DNA of 57,198 bases from Bacilli bacterium. GTDB lineage: Bacteria; Bacillota_I; Bacilli_A; RFN20; CAG-826. The notes beneath the pieces are model-generated. The model ran no database searches. It was not told the origin of the DNA and worked only from the letters and a program-made list of their open reading frames with translations. The translations under genes and the position numbers were made by a program. Location: the NCBI GenBank assembly GCA_024408235.1, contig JAKSVF010000008.1, forward strand, positions 1 through 57,198. The letters run 5' to 3'. Within the stretch, counting starts at the first letter, position 1, and every line of letters starts with the position of its first letter. Below, piece by piece: positions 49,697 to 57,198 of this stretch.

Positions 49697-51652
49697 TTAT
49701 TCAGCGTCTTTGTCTTTCTTTTCCCAAGAGTAGTTGTTGGATTTGACGTGGAGCTTATATGATTCATCTGGCTTATCAACATATCTGATAACTGCTGAAT
49801 CGTTTAATTCTCCTGAGACTGCCTTTAATTCAATCTCTCCATTTAAAGCAACCTTCCACTTGAAGATGTGTTCTCCGGTCTTCTTGCCCTGAGATACGCC
49901 ATTGACGAAGAGTTCAACTTCTTTCTGGTTGGAATAGACTTTGACAAGAGTCTTCTTTTCGTTTCTGTTTTCGTATCTTCTAGATGCGATATAAACGAAT
50001 GGTTCTTCACTCCACCATGCCTTATAGATGAAGTAAGCGTCTTTCTTCAATTTGTGGTCAAATGTGACTAAGCCTTTGTGGTTAACGCCATTATCTCCGC
50101 CATGTGTACGTCCATCTGATCCGAAGTCGAACATATTCCAAACGTGAGTTGCCCATAAGTAAGGTCTAGTTGAGAAGAAGTTCAACATGTACTCGTGATA
50201 TTTAGCATTGTACTCTTCGGTAGAATCGCCTCTTCTTGGGTGTGATGAGTGGAGGTTAGTCATACCTTCCGCACCGTATTCTGATAATCCGACGCAGTAT
50301 TTGCGGTTGAACGTGTTCTTTAATCCAAACCACAAATCATTGAGGATGAGGCCAGGCGCATACCAGCCGAAGTAGAGGTTCCATGAAACTGTATCGGTGA
50401 TTCTTGAGATTGGATTGAATGGTCCACACATTGAGAAACACGCCATGGTTGTTAATCTCGTTGAATCTAACTTGTGGCACAAATCGTTAAGGACATGTTG
50501 CTCTTTCATCATGTTCTTCTTAACGCCTTTCTGCATCATTGTGATTTCGTTTGAGATACCCCAGACAACGATAGATGGGTGGTGGTAATCCTGGATGATT
50601 AATTCTGTCATCTGCTGTTCGAGGTTTGCGTTGCCTTCTTCGAGCATGTGTCTTGAGATGTATGGGATTTCTGCCCAAACTACAAATCCATATTTATCGC
50701 AGAGATCATATACGTAATCATCGTGCTGATAGTGTGATAAACGAATTGTGTTAGCACCCATCTCATAGATGATCTTCATGTCTTCTTCTTGGTTCTCATA
50801 AGAGACTGCGTTACCAAGGTCTCTTCTATCCTGATGCTTTGCAACGCCTCTTAATGGATATGATTCGCCGTTAAGGAAGAATCCTTTCTTTGGGTCAACC
50901 TTGAATGTTCTAAATCCAACCTTGATTTCAACTTCATCAACAACGACTCCATCGACTGTTAATGTTGTCTTTGTCGTGTAGAGGTATGGGTCTTTTCTGC
51001 CGTGCCATAAGTGGACGTTCTCGATCTTGAGGTCGTTCTCTCCTTTAGCGACTTCCTTGCCTTCTGCATCAAAGATAGTCACTTCAACTTTGCCTTCTCC
51101 GACAACCCATGTCTCCGCTTTGAGTATGCCGTCTTTTCCTTCGACCACTGGTGTGAGCTTAACGCCTTTTCCTCCATAGTAGTCTAGTGTGAAGTGGTTC
51201 TTATCTACGACGATAACGTTAATGTCACGATACATGCCGCCATAGAATGTGAAGTCAGCTGTCTGTGGATAAACGATATCCGAGTATGAGTTATCAACTC
51301 TTACAGCGATTTCGTTTGTTTCTCCTAAGAAATCGGTGATGTCTGCTCTCCATGTGGAATATCCACCGTCATGCTTAGCGACGAATTTTCCGTTGATGTA
51401 TAACTCACCGGTTGAGTTTGTTCCTTTAAGTTCGATGTAGATTCTATCTCCATCTTTGTGGGCAGGAACTTCGAGTGGCTTGACGTACCAACAGGATCCT
51501 CTCCAGTAGTCGCCTCCGCCATCTTGTCCGTCATACCCGTTCCATGTGTGTGGGACGTTGACGTCTTCGGATGCTGCGTTATTTAAAGAAGCGTAGTCGT
51601 TGACGCCTTTAAAAAACTTCCATCCATTGTTGATGTTTGTGATTGCTCTCAT
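49697..51652 (-). CDS. GH2-family glycosidase (beta-galactosidase/beta-glucuronidase-like)
   Basis: 651 residues without signal peptide, so cytosolic. Domain order is sugar-binding jelly roll (about 1-170, with VPHTWNGYDGQDGGGDYWRGSCWYVK and GELYINGKFVAKHDGGYSTWRADIT), immunoglobulin-like domain (about 175-270), then a TIM barrel. The acid/base Glu lies in WGISNEI and the nucleophile Glu in VGLSEYGAEG. It ends with a further small beta domain and a Lys-rich tail. It retains the GVAKHQDRRDLG and TIRLSHYQHDDYVYDLCDKYGFVVWAEIP blocks of the family. The substrate is likely a beta-galactoside; beta-glucuronide cannot be ruled out. AAGGAG precedes the ATG. Confidence 0.94.
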   Translation of the reverse strand: MRAITNINNGWKFFKGVNDYASLNNAASEDVNVPHTWNGYDGQDGGGDYWRGSCWYVKPLEVPAHKDGDRIYIELKGTNSTGELYINGKFVAKHDGGYSTWRADITDFLGETNEIAVRVDNSYSDIVYPQTADFTFYGGMYRDINVIVVDKNHFTLDYYGGKGVKLTPVVEGKDGILKAETWVVGEGKVEVTIFDAEGKEVAKGENDLKIENVHLWHGRKDPYLYTTKTTLTVDGVVVDEVEIKVGFRTFKVDPKKGFFLNGESYPLRGVAKHQDRRDLGNAVSYENQEEDMKIIYEMGANTIRLSHYQHDDYVYDLCDKYGFVVWAEIPYISRHMLEEGNANLEQQMTELIIQDYHHPSIVVWGISNEITMMQKGVKKNMMKEQHVLNDLCHKLDSTRLTTMACFSMCGPFNPISRITDTVSWNLYFGWYAPGLILNDLWFGLKNTFNRKYCVGLSEYGAEGMTNLHSSHPRRGDSTEEYNAKYHEYMLNFFSTRPYLWATHVWNMFDFGSDGRTHGGDNGVNHKGLVTFDHKLKKDAYFIYKAWWSEEPFVYIASRRYENRNEKKTLVKVYSNQKEVELFVNGVSQGKKTGEHIFKWKVALNGEIELKAVSGELNDSAVIRYVDKPDESYKLHVKSNNYSWEKKDKDAE

Positions 51653-51785
51653 GCTTGTCTCCTTGATGCGAGTAATTTGTGCCAGATAGTATGGCCATAT
51701 ATTTCGTTAATCCTTATTTTATAGAATAATTGCAAATAAATGCTAAAACAAACGCATTAATTGCACTTTTTTGTGCGTGATTTGT

Positions 51786-51791
51786 TAATAT
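51786..51791 (+). promoter_or_regulatory. Extended -10 of the nuclease lipoprotein gene, leaderless start
   Basis: TAATAT preceded by TGT (extended -10) is followed by 6 nt (TTGGCT) and the ATG. There is no ribosome site. A TTGCAC -35-like box at 51761-51766 is 19 nt away. Confidence 0.5.
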
Positions 51792-51797
51792 TTGGCT

Positions 51798-53600
51798 ATG
51801 GACAAAAGAATTCGCTTCTTTGTGGTGGCTTTATCGGCGGCTATCTTGCTTACTGGTTGCAAAAAGAAAAAGCCATCTAAAACATCTTCACTCCCTCCTG
51901 AATCATCAGTTGTTTTAACCTCAGACACATCTGCTCAACAGACATCTGAATCATCCATTCACTCTGAGGTTCTTTCATCGGAAGAAGATTATATTGGCCC
52001 TCTTTCCGTTTATGATGGGTATTATGACAACATTCATTGGGAGAATGGAGAGGATTTAAGAGAGAAGCTTTGCATCGCAATGCATAAGGGATATACCGCT
52101 ATTCCGTATATCGGCTCATCTACAAACTGGGAAACAAACCAATACGCAGATCAGGCTCTTGATGATTTTGAGTGTGTCGATGTTGTGTATGCGGAGGCTA
52201 ATGAACTCAAGACAGCGACAAATCTCAATGGCAGTGGTTGGCAAAGAGAACACGCTTTCCCGGCCTCATTAATGACCGGTTCTCAGACTGGTAATGCAGT
52301 AAAAAATCTTGGTAGAGCTACTGATTTCCATAACTTATTTGCGTCCAATTATTCCGGTAACACTTCAAGAGGAAATAAGAATTACGGGTTCTCAGATGAT
52401 TTGTCTACTTATTATCAGAATAGAACTACGTCAGATGGAAACGACGGATATAGCTTTGACAATAAAAACTTCGAGCCTGGGAATAAAGATAAAGGAAGAC
52501 TCGCTAGAGCGATCTTCTATATGGCAACGATGTACATGCACGAGGAAGTGGACACCAAGAATGGCATTACAATGAAAGGCCTTAATGTCCAGGAGCCATA
52601 CGTCAACTACACCGCAACAGGATATGACACTTTTGCAATCGGCAACCTTTCAGATTTACTGAAATGGAACTCATGCCCGGTCGACAGATTGGAATATCAG
52701 CACGCTGAATCTGTTAGAACTCATAAATATGAGGGGACTGCTCAAGGAAATAGAAACGCATATGTTGATTTCCCTGAACTTGTTGATTATGTGTTCGGAA
52801 AGAAGAAAGACCAAGCCGGTCAGTTGAAGGACTTAGTTCCAACCGAAGTAACGCTTAAGACAACTTCAAAAGAATTCTCGAACTATGCGATCGAATCCGC
52901 TAAGAGAAACTATTTCGTAGGAGAAAAACCTGAACCGTCGGATTGGACCATCGTTGAAGTGGCTAACGATTACACTTATAAGCCAGCATCTTTTACATCT
53001 TCATTTGAAAGTGTTGAGTTTACTAATAACGATATTGGAACAAAGACAATCAACGCTCCAACGCCAAACGGTTCCATTCCATTTGCAGTTACCGTTCAAG
53101 GAGCATCAATCGAATCGTGTTCATGGAAACACACATTTGAGAACAAGAACGTCTTTGGAACTACAGGTGCAAAAATCGTAAAAGATGGCACGACCGTCAA
53201 CCTTAGTGGTGTCGATTGGACTTTCTCATTTGAGAATGATTCAAATACAGCCGGATCAATCCCTGTTGGAAATTCCTCAAGCTTTGGTGGATGCATATCT
53301 ATCGGAACGGGAAGTTCTAACAACTGGGCTCAGACTTTAAAAATCAAATCATCGAACCCTTTAACAGGAGTAAGTTCTTTCTACATCAAGGCCAACACAG
53401 CCGCAAGTAAGACGTACTACATGAGTGTATATGTTGGTACGACAAAGGTTTTAAGTTCTCTTCCAATTAATAGAGACGCATCCCAATGCTCAATTGTTGG
53501 AGGAGAATTCCCTGCGTGTGACGGAATTGTTAATGTGAGTATTTCATCTGTTTCGGCCGCGTTCTATTTACAGCAAATTGGGTCGTCTTTTGTACAATAG
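51798..53600 (+). CDS. Secreted endonuclease I-family lipoprotein
   Basis: 600 residues from the ATG at 51798. A lipoprotein signal ends at lipobox LLTGC with C21 lipidated, followed by a Lys- then Ser/Thr-rich linker. Residues about 75-340 hold an endonuclease I (EndA/Bsn-like) domain: the catalytic GWQREHAFPASL and the following DFHNLFASNYSGNTSRGNKNYG are the family signature, and LARAIFYMATMY supports it. Residues about 345-600 look like two beta-sandwich domains of Ig or CBM-like type. It likely degrades extracellular DNA at the cell surface, for nutrition or against biofilm. The predicted message is leaderless. Confidence 0.92.
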   Translation: MDKRIRFFVVALSAAILLTGCKKKKPSKTSSLPPESSVVLTSDTSAQQTSESSIHSEVLSSEEDYIGPLSVYDGYYDNIHWENGEDLREKLCIAMHKGYTAIPYIGSSTNWETNQYADQALDDFECVDVVYAEANELKTATNLNGSGWQREHAFPASLMTGSQTGNAVKNLGRATDFHNLFASNYSGNTSRGNKNYGFSDDLSTYYQNRTTSDGNDGYSFDNKNFEPGNKDKGRLARAIFYMATMYMHEEVDTKNGITMKGLNVQEPYVNYTATGYDTFAIGNLSDLLKWNSCPVDRLEYQHAESVRTHKYEGTAQGNRNAYVDFPELVDYVFGKKKDQAGQLKDLVPTEVTLKTTSKEFSNYAIESAKRNYFVGEKPEPSDWTIVEVANDYTYKPASFTSSFESVEFTNNDIGTKTINAPTPNGSIPFAVTVQGASIESCSWKHTFENKNVFGTTGAKIVKDGTTVNLSGVDWTFSFENDSNTAGSIPVGNSSSFGGCISIGTGSSNNWAQTLKIKSSNPLTGVSSFYIKANTAASKTYYMSVYVGTTKVLSSLPINRDASQCSIVGGEFPACDGIVNVSISSVSAAFYLQQIGSSFVQ

Positions 53601-53612
53601 ATGCTAAGTTTG

Positions 53613-53640
53613 TTGATAAATTTTTTTATTGTTCAATAAT
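53613..53640 (+). promoter_or_regulatory. Hydrogenase promoter
   Basis: TTGATA (53613-53618) and AATAAT (53635-53640), each 5 of 6, are 16 nt apart. A small TTATTG/CAATAA dyad overlaps the -10 region. GAGG and the ATG at 53669 follow. Confidence 0.6.
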
Positions 53641-53668
53641 TGATTTATCCATTTTGCGAGGTTCTAAA

Positions 53669-55096
53669 ATGCCAAAATTTGATACTAGAGTCCAAAAACT
53701 CAGACATGAGATTTTAATGCAAATTGCCAAGCGTGCATACGAAGGCAAAAGCAGCGAGGACATTTTGTATGAAGTCCCTAAGGAAGTTGTTGCAGGACCA
53801 AAGGCGACATTCCGTTGTTGCATTTATAAAGAAAGAGCAATCGTTGAAGAAAGAGTTCGTATTACCTTAAAAGCGAAATCAAAATCAGAAGGCAACGTCA
53901 TCAAAGTTATCTCAATTGCTTGCGATGAATGCCCATTAGGCGGATACCAGGTAACAAGTGACTGCCGTGGTTGCATTGCACATAGATGTGCAGAGGCATG
54001 CCCAAAGCAGTGCATCTCTTTTGACGAGAATCTCCACGCACATATAGATAAAACAAAATGCGTAAACTGCGGTATGTGCGCACAGGCTTGCCCTTATAGC
54101 GCCATCAATAACAGAGTTAGACCTTGCGAAAAAGCATGTAAGGTTAAGGCGATTCACCCAAATCCAGAGACTAATGAAGCTATCATCGATAATTCTAAGT
54201 GCATCCACTGTGGTTCGTGTGTATACATGTGCCCATTCGGCGCTGTTGCGGATGAATCGTATATCTTAGATATCATTGCTATGCTTCAGGACACAAGCAA
54301 GAAGACATATGCAGTTATCGCTCCAGCTATTGCGGCAAATACTGGGGAATTCACCGTCGGTCAATGTGTTCACGCATTGAAGCTTCTTGGATTCGCTGAT
54401 GTTTATGAGGCTGCTCTCGGCGCTGACTTTGTTGCTATTGAAGAGGCTAAAGAACTCGCTGAGAGAGGTAAGCTTACATCAAGCTGCTGCCCAGCGTTTG
54501 CGTCATATCAAAGAAAAACTGCTCCTGAATTTGCTCAGTACATATCGAGCAGTTTATCCCCAATGGCGATGATGGGTAAGATCCTCAAAGAGTCAGATCC
54601 TGATTGTAACGTTGTCTTCATTGGCCCATGCACCGCCAAGAAGAGTGAGATAAAAAATGAGAAGGTTTCCCCTTGGATTGACTCGGTAATGACGTTTGAA
54701 GAAATGCAGGCTTTGATTGATTCAAGAGATTTCGATACAAGCGGTGAACTTGTTGAAGAGGAATTCACTCATCCAAGCTCAAGCTTCGGAAGAGGATTTG
54801 CCAAGTGCGGTGGCTTATCGGTCGCTGTAGTTGAATCTTTGAAGGAACAAGGCATCGATTTTGAAGTTAAGAGTGCGGCTGTTGATGGCATAGACAACAT
54901 CAAGAAAACGTTGCTTCAGTTCAAAAAGCCGGATTCACCATATAACTTCGTTGAAGGCATGGCTTGTGTCGGAGGCTGTATCGGCGGACCTTGCAACCTA
55001 AATCACAATTTGAGAAACAAGATTCTTATCGACAAATACTCTGCTCAGGCAAATAAAAATATCAAAGAAGCAGCAGGGGAAGACGTCGACGAATAG
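53669..55096 (+). CDS. [FeFe] hydrogenase, monomeric, group B-like
   Basis: 475 residues from the ATG at 53669 (GAGG upstream). The N-terminal part has 4Fe-4S motifs (CDECPLGGY.., CRGCIAHRCAEACP, CVNCGMCAQACP, CIHCGSCVYMCP). The H-cluster motifs are TSSCCPAF (L1), FIGPCTAKKSE (L2) and EGMACVGGCIGGPC (L3); these variants, in place of MPCxxK and MACPGGCxxG(G), together with the short length, fit the group B ([FeFe] type B) enzymes as I know them. It takes electrons from ferredoxin and evolves H2, or acts as a sensor or uptake enzyme; group B physiology is poorly known. No HydE, HydF or HydG maturase is in the window. Confidence 0.93.
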   Translation: MPKFDTRVQKLRHEILMQIAKRAYEGKSSEDILYEVPKEVVAGPKATFRCCIYKERAIVEERVRITLKAKSKSEGNVIKVISIACDECPLGGYQVTSDCRGCIAHRCAEACPKQCISFDENLHAHIDKTKCVNCGMCAQACPYSAINNRVRPCEKACKVKAIHPNPETNEAIIDNSKCIHCGSCVYMCPFGAVADESYILDIIAMLQDTSKKTYAVIAPAIAANTGEFTVGQCVHALKLLGFADVYEAALGADFVAIEEAKELAERGKLTSSCCPAFASYQRKTAPEFAQYISSSLSPMAMMGKILKESDPDCNVVFIGPCTAKKSEIKNEKVSPWIDSVMTFEEMQALIDSRDFDTSGELVEEEFTHPSSSFGRGFAKCGGLSVAVVESLKEQGIDFEVKSAAVDGIDNIKKTLLQFKKPDSPYNFVEGMACVGGCIGGPCNLNHNLRNKILIDKYSAQANKNIKEAAGEDVDE

Positions 55097-55116
55097 TGCT
55101 CACCTTTAAATCAAAT

Positions 55117-55146
55117 AAGCGCGGTACAATACGGCCGCGCTTTTTA
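55117..55146 (+). terminator. Hydrogenase terminator
   Basis: AAGCGCGG/CCGCGCTT (55117-55124 with 55135-55142), 10-nt loop, followed by TTTTT. Confidence 0.92.
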
Positions 55147-55279
55147 AATGCTGCCAATTTGTAAACCTTGCAAGTTACGGCAGGAAGCGTGCAACTTATT
55201 ACTCCACACTACCTTTTTCTTAAGAAATGCGCTATTTTATAGTCATAAATCTCTGCATAGTTACTAAGGAGTAACCACA

Positions 55280-57198
55280 ATGAAACACGAAGATATATTA
55301 TCTACCCTTACTCTTGAGGAGAAGGCTTCCCTTTTATCGGGCAAGAACTTCTGGGAGTCAATGGATTATCCGGAGAAGGGTATTCCATCAATGTTCCTTT
55401 CCGATGGCCCTCACGGCATCAGAAAACAGGCAGCAGCTGCAGATCAGCTTGGTCTAAATCCATCATTACCTTCAACATGCTTCCCAACAGCTGTATCACT
55501 TGCTAACTCATGGAACACAGAATTATTGCATACAGTCGGTGTCGCTTTAGGAGAAGAGGCGGTTAAGCTACACGTCAACATGCTTCTTGGCCCTGGCATC
55601 AACATGAAGAGAAACCCAAGATGTGGACGTTCTTTTGAATATTTCTCAGAAGATCCATATCTCGCCGGCAAGTTATCAGCAAATTTGATCGATGGCATTC
55701 AGTCAAATGGAATCTCCGCTTGCGTCAAGCACTGGTGTGGTAATAACCAGGAAGAAAGACGTATCAATTCGGATTCAGTTATTGATGAGAGAGCGTTGCG
55801 TGAAATCTACACAACCGCATTCGAAATTGCTATCAAAGAAGGTAAGCCATTATCACTCATGACTTCATATAACATGGTCAATGGCACATATACAAACGAG
55901 AATGAACACCTCAATCTTGATATCTTAAGAAAAGAATTCGGATATGAAGGCTTAATCGTTACAGACTGGGGAGGCGAAGCTGATAGAATCGCCGGTTTAA
56001 AAGCGGACAACGCACTTGAAATGCCTGGTAACAACGGTGATACCGATAGGGAAATCGTTAGAGCGGTTAATGCCGGAACTTTAGATATTAAATATGTTGA
56101 TGAGGCAGCTGACCAGGTTATCGATCTCGCAATTAAAACAGCAAAAACATTTGAGAACTATGTAGAGCCAGTAGGAGAAATCGATGGTCAGAAAGTCACA
56201 GGTCTCAACTGCTATCCAGAAGTTAGAGATGCTCATCACTTAGTTGCAAAAGCTGCATCAGATGAAACATTGGTCTTGCTTAAGAATGAAGGTGGAATCC
56301 TTCCACTTAAGCCTGAAGATAAAGTCGCTGTCATCGGAGACTTCGCACAGACTCCAAGATATCAGGGCGCTGGATCATCTCAGGTCAACTGCACTAAGCT
56401 AGACAATTTCACAGACCTTAAGGACAAATATAAATTCAACTGTGTTGGATATGCACAGGGCTATGATAGATATGGCAAGAAGAACGGAAAGCTTGTCAAA
56501 GAAGCGATTGCATTAGCAAATAACGCCGACATCATCGTTTACTTCATGGGTCTTGACGAAGTCACTGAGTCAGAGGGCTTAGATAGAGTTGATCTTAACA
56601 TCCATCACAACCAGATTGAGCTTTTAGAGGCTTTAAGAGGCTTAGGAAAAAAGATTGTTGTCGTTTTATCAGGCGGCTCAGTTGTCGACCTTACATGGGA
56701 CGTTAACTGCGATGCTCTCTTAAATGGCGCACTCTCAGGCCAGGCTGGATGTAACTCAGTCCTCGATGTGTTAAATGGTGACGTTAACCCATCTGGTAAA
56801 ACATCTGAAACATATTGCATCAAGTTAGACGATGTTCCATCAAACGAGAACTTTGCTGGAGCATATGATGTCTGCATCAAATACAAAGAATCAATCTACA
56901 TCGGATACCGTTATTTCGAAAAGGCCGGTATCGCAGTCAAGTACCCATTTGGATTTGGTCTTTCATACACAACATTCGAGTATTCAAATCTCGTTGTCAC
57001 AGATAAAGGAATCACAGTTACAGTCAAGAACACTGGCTCAGTCGCTGGTAAAGAAGTCGTTGAATTATATGTCGGCTTAAAGGATTCGAAGATCTATCGT
57101 CCAGTCAAGGAACTCAAGGGCTTTAAAAAGACAAAACTCTTGCAGCCTGGAGAAGAAGAAGTCGTCGAAATCCCATTCGATGACAAGTCATTCCGTTA
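55280..57198 (+). CDS. GH3-family beta-glucosidase (3' end outside window)
   Basis: At least 639 codons, open to the end of the window. It has conventional GH3 order: TIM barrel first (MFLSDGPHGIRKQ, NMLLGPGINMKRNPRCGRSFEYFSEDP, KHWCGNNQEERR), predicted nucleophile in GLIVTDWGG, then the alpha/beta sandwich (SDETLVLLKNEGGILPLKP, GAGSSQV) and the start of the fibronectin-III-like domain (YPFGFGLSYTTF, KNTGSVAGKEVVELY). No signal peptide, so cytosolic, unlike the permuted, membrane-anchored GH3 at the other end of the window. AAGGAG precedes the ATG. The substrate is probably a cello- or gentio-oligosaccharide. Confidence 0.95.
   Translation, partial: MKHEDILSTLTLEEKASLLSGKNFWESMDYPEKGIPSMFLSDGPHGIRKQAAAADQLGLNPSLPSTCFPTAVSLANSWNTELLHTVGVALGEEAVKLHVNMLLGPGINMKRNPRCGRSFEYFSEDPYLAGKLSANLIDGIQSNGISACVKHWCGNNQEERRINSDSVIDERALREIYTTAFEIAIKEGKPLSLMTSYNMVNGTYTNENEHLNLDILRKEFGYEGLIVTDWGGEADRIAGLKADNALEMPGNNGDTDREIVRAVNAGTLDIKYVDEAADQVIDLAIKTAKTFENYVEPVGEIDGQKVTGLNCYPEVRDAHHLVAKAASDETLVLLKNEGGILPLKPEDKVAVIGDFAQTPRYQGAGSSQVNCTKLDNFTDLKDKYKFNCVGYAQGYDRYGKKNGKLVKEAIALANNADIIVYFMGLDEVTESEGLDRVDLNIHHNQIELLEALRGLGKKIVVVLSGGSVVDLTWDVNCDALLNGALSGQAGCNSVLDVLNGDVNPSGKTSETYCIKLDDVPSNENFAGAYDVCIKYKESIYIGYRYFEKAGIAVKYPFGFGLSYTTFEYSNLVVTDKGITVTVKNTGSVAGKEVVELYVGLKDSKIYRPVKELKGFKKTKLLQPGEEEVVEIPFDDKSFR

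Noticed and set aside
1-57198. CRISPR array, insertion sequence, prophage or conjugative element
   Set aside because: No regularly spaced repeats, transposase, integrase or phage structural genes were found on either strand.

Overview
The window reads as a chromosomal segment of an anaerobic, carbohydrate-fermenting Bacillota. A gut- or rumen-type member of the Bacilli/Erysipelotrichia branch is my best guess, but the sequence does not fix the lineage. The signs are: strict-anaerobe enzymes (pyruvate formate-lyase, class III ribonucleotide reductase with its activase, an [FeFe] hydrogenase), T-box leaders, a CcpA-type cre site, an AgrA/AgrC-like two-component pair, LuxS, and moderate GC with many AGA codons. 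I saw no tRNA, rRNA, CRISPR array, insertion sequence or prophage.

Layout. 0.1-2.7 kb: two overlapping exported proteins with SipW/TasA-like leader segments. 2.8-4.3 kb: tyrS behind a tyrosine T-box. 4.3-6.4 kb: a divergent AgrA/AgrC-type pair. 6.5-10.1 kb: a domain-permuted, membrane-anchored GH3 enzyme and a small membrane protein. 10.1-17.8 kb: redox and amino-acid enzymes (aldo/keto reductase, fucO, ilvE, DUF1846, a flavodoxin/ferredoxin protein, an SDR with a zinc-ribbon tail). 18.0-21.1 kb: pflB-pflA. 21.1-26.3 kb: livJHMGF branched-chain amino acid importer behind a probable Leu T-box whose promoter carries a cre match. 26.4-29.1 kb: a ThrC-ThrB fusion and an ACT-domain regulator. 29.2-30.5 kb: TetR and luxS. 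30.5-38.8 kb: a complete shikimate/Phe/Tyr operon (pheA, aroB, aroC, aroE-aroK fusion, aroQ, aroA, tyrA, DAHP synthase) preceded by an aromatic-rich leader peptide and attenuator. 38.8-45.1 kb: GH43, an ABC exporter and an M16 peptidase. 45.4-48.6 kb: nrdD-nrdG-dut with a structured leader. 48.7-49.0 kb: a small GC-rich locus resembling a type I toxin/antisense RNA pair. 49.0-57.2 kb: acetyltransferase, GH2, a secreted nuclease lipoprotein, a group B-like [FeFe] hydrogenase and a conventional GH3 that runs off the window.

The genes fit together as fermentative sugar use (GH2, GH3, GH43, FucO, PFL, hydrogenase) plus amino-acid supply controlled largely at the RNA level: two T-boxes, and one ribosome-mediated attenuator that I regard as the most informative regulatory element here. 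A recurrent feature is a set of genes without Shine-Dalgarno sequences whose -10 hexamer ends 6-7 nt before ATG, as expected for leaderless mRNAs. The strongest candidates for undescribed biology are the aromatic leader peptide, which itself looks leaderless, and the small hydrophobic-peptide/antisense-RNA locus at about 48.76-48.96 kb. All calls come from reading the sequence; no database search was run.
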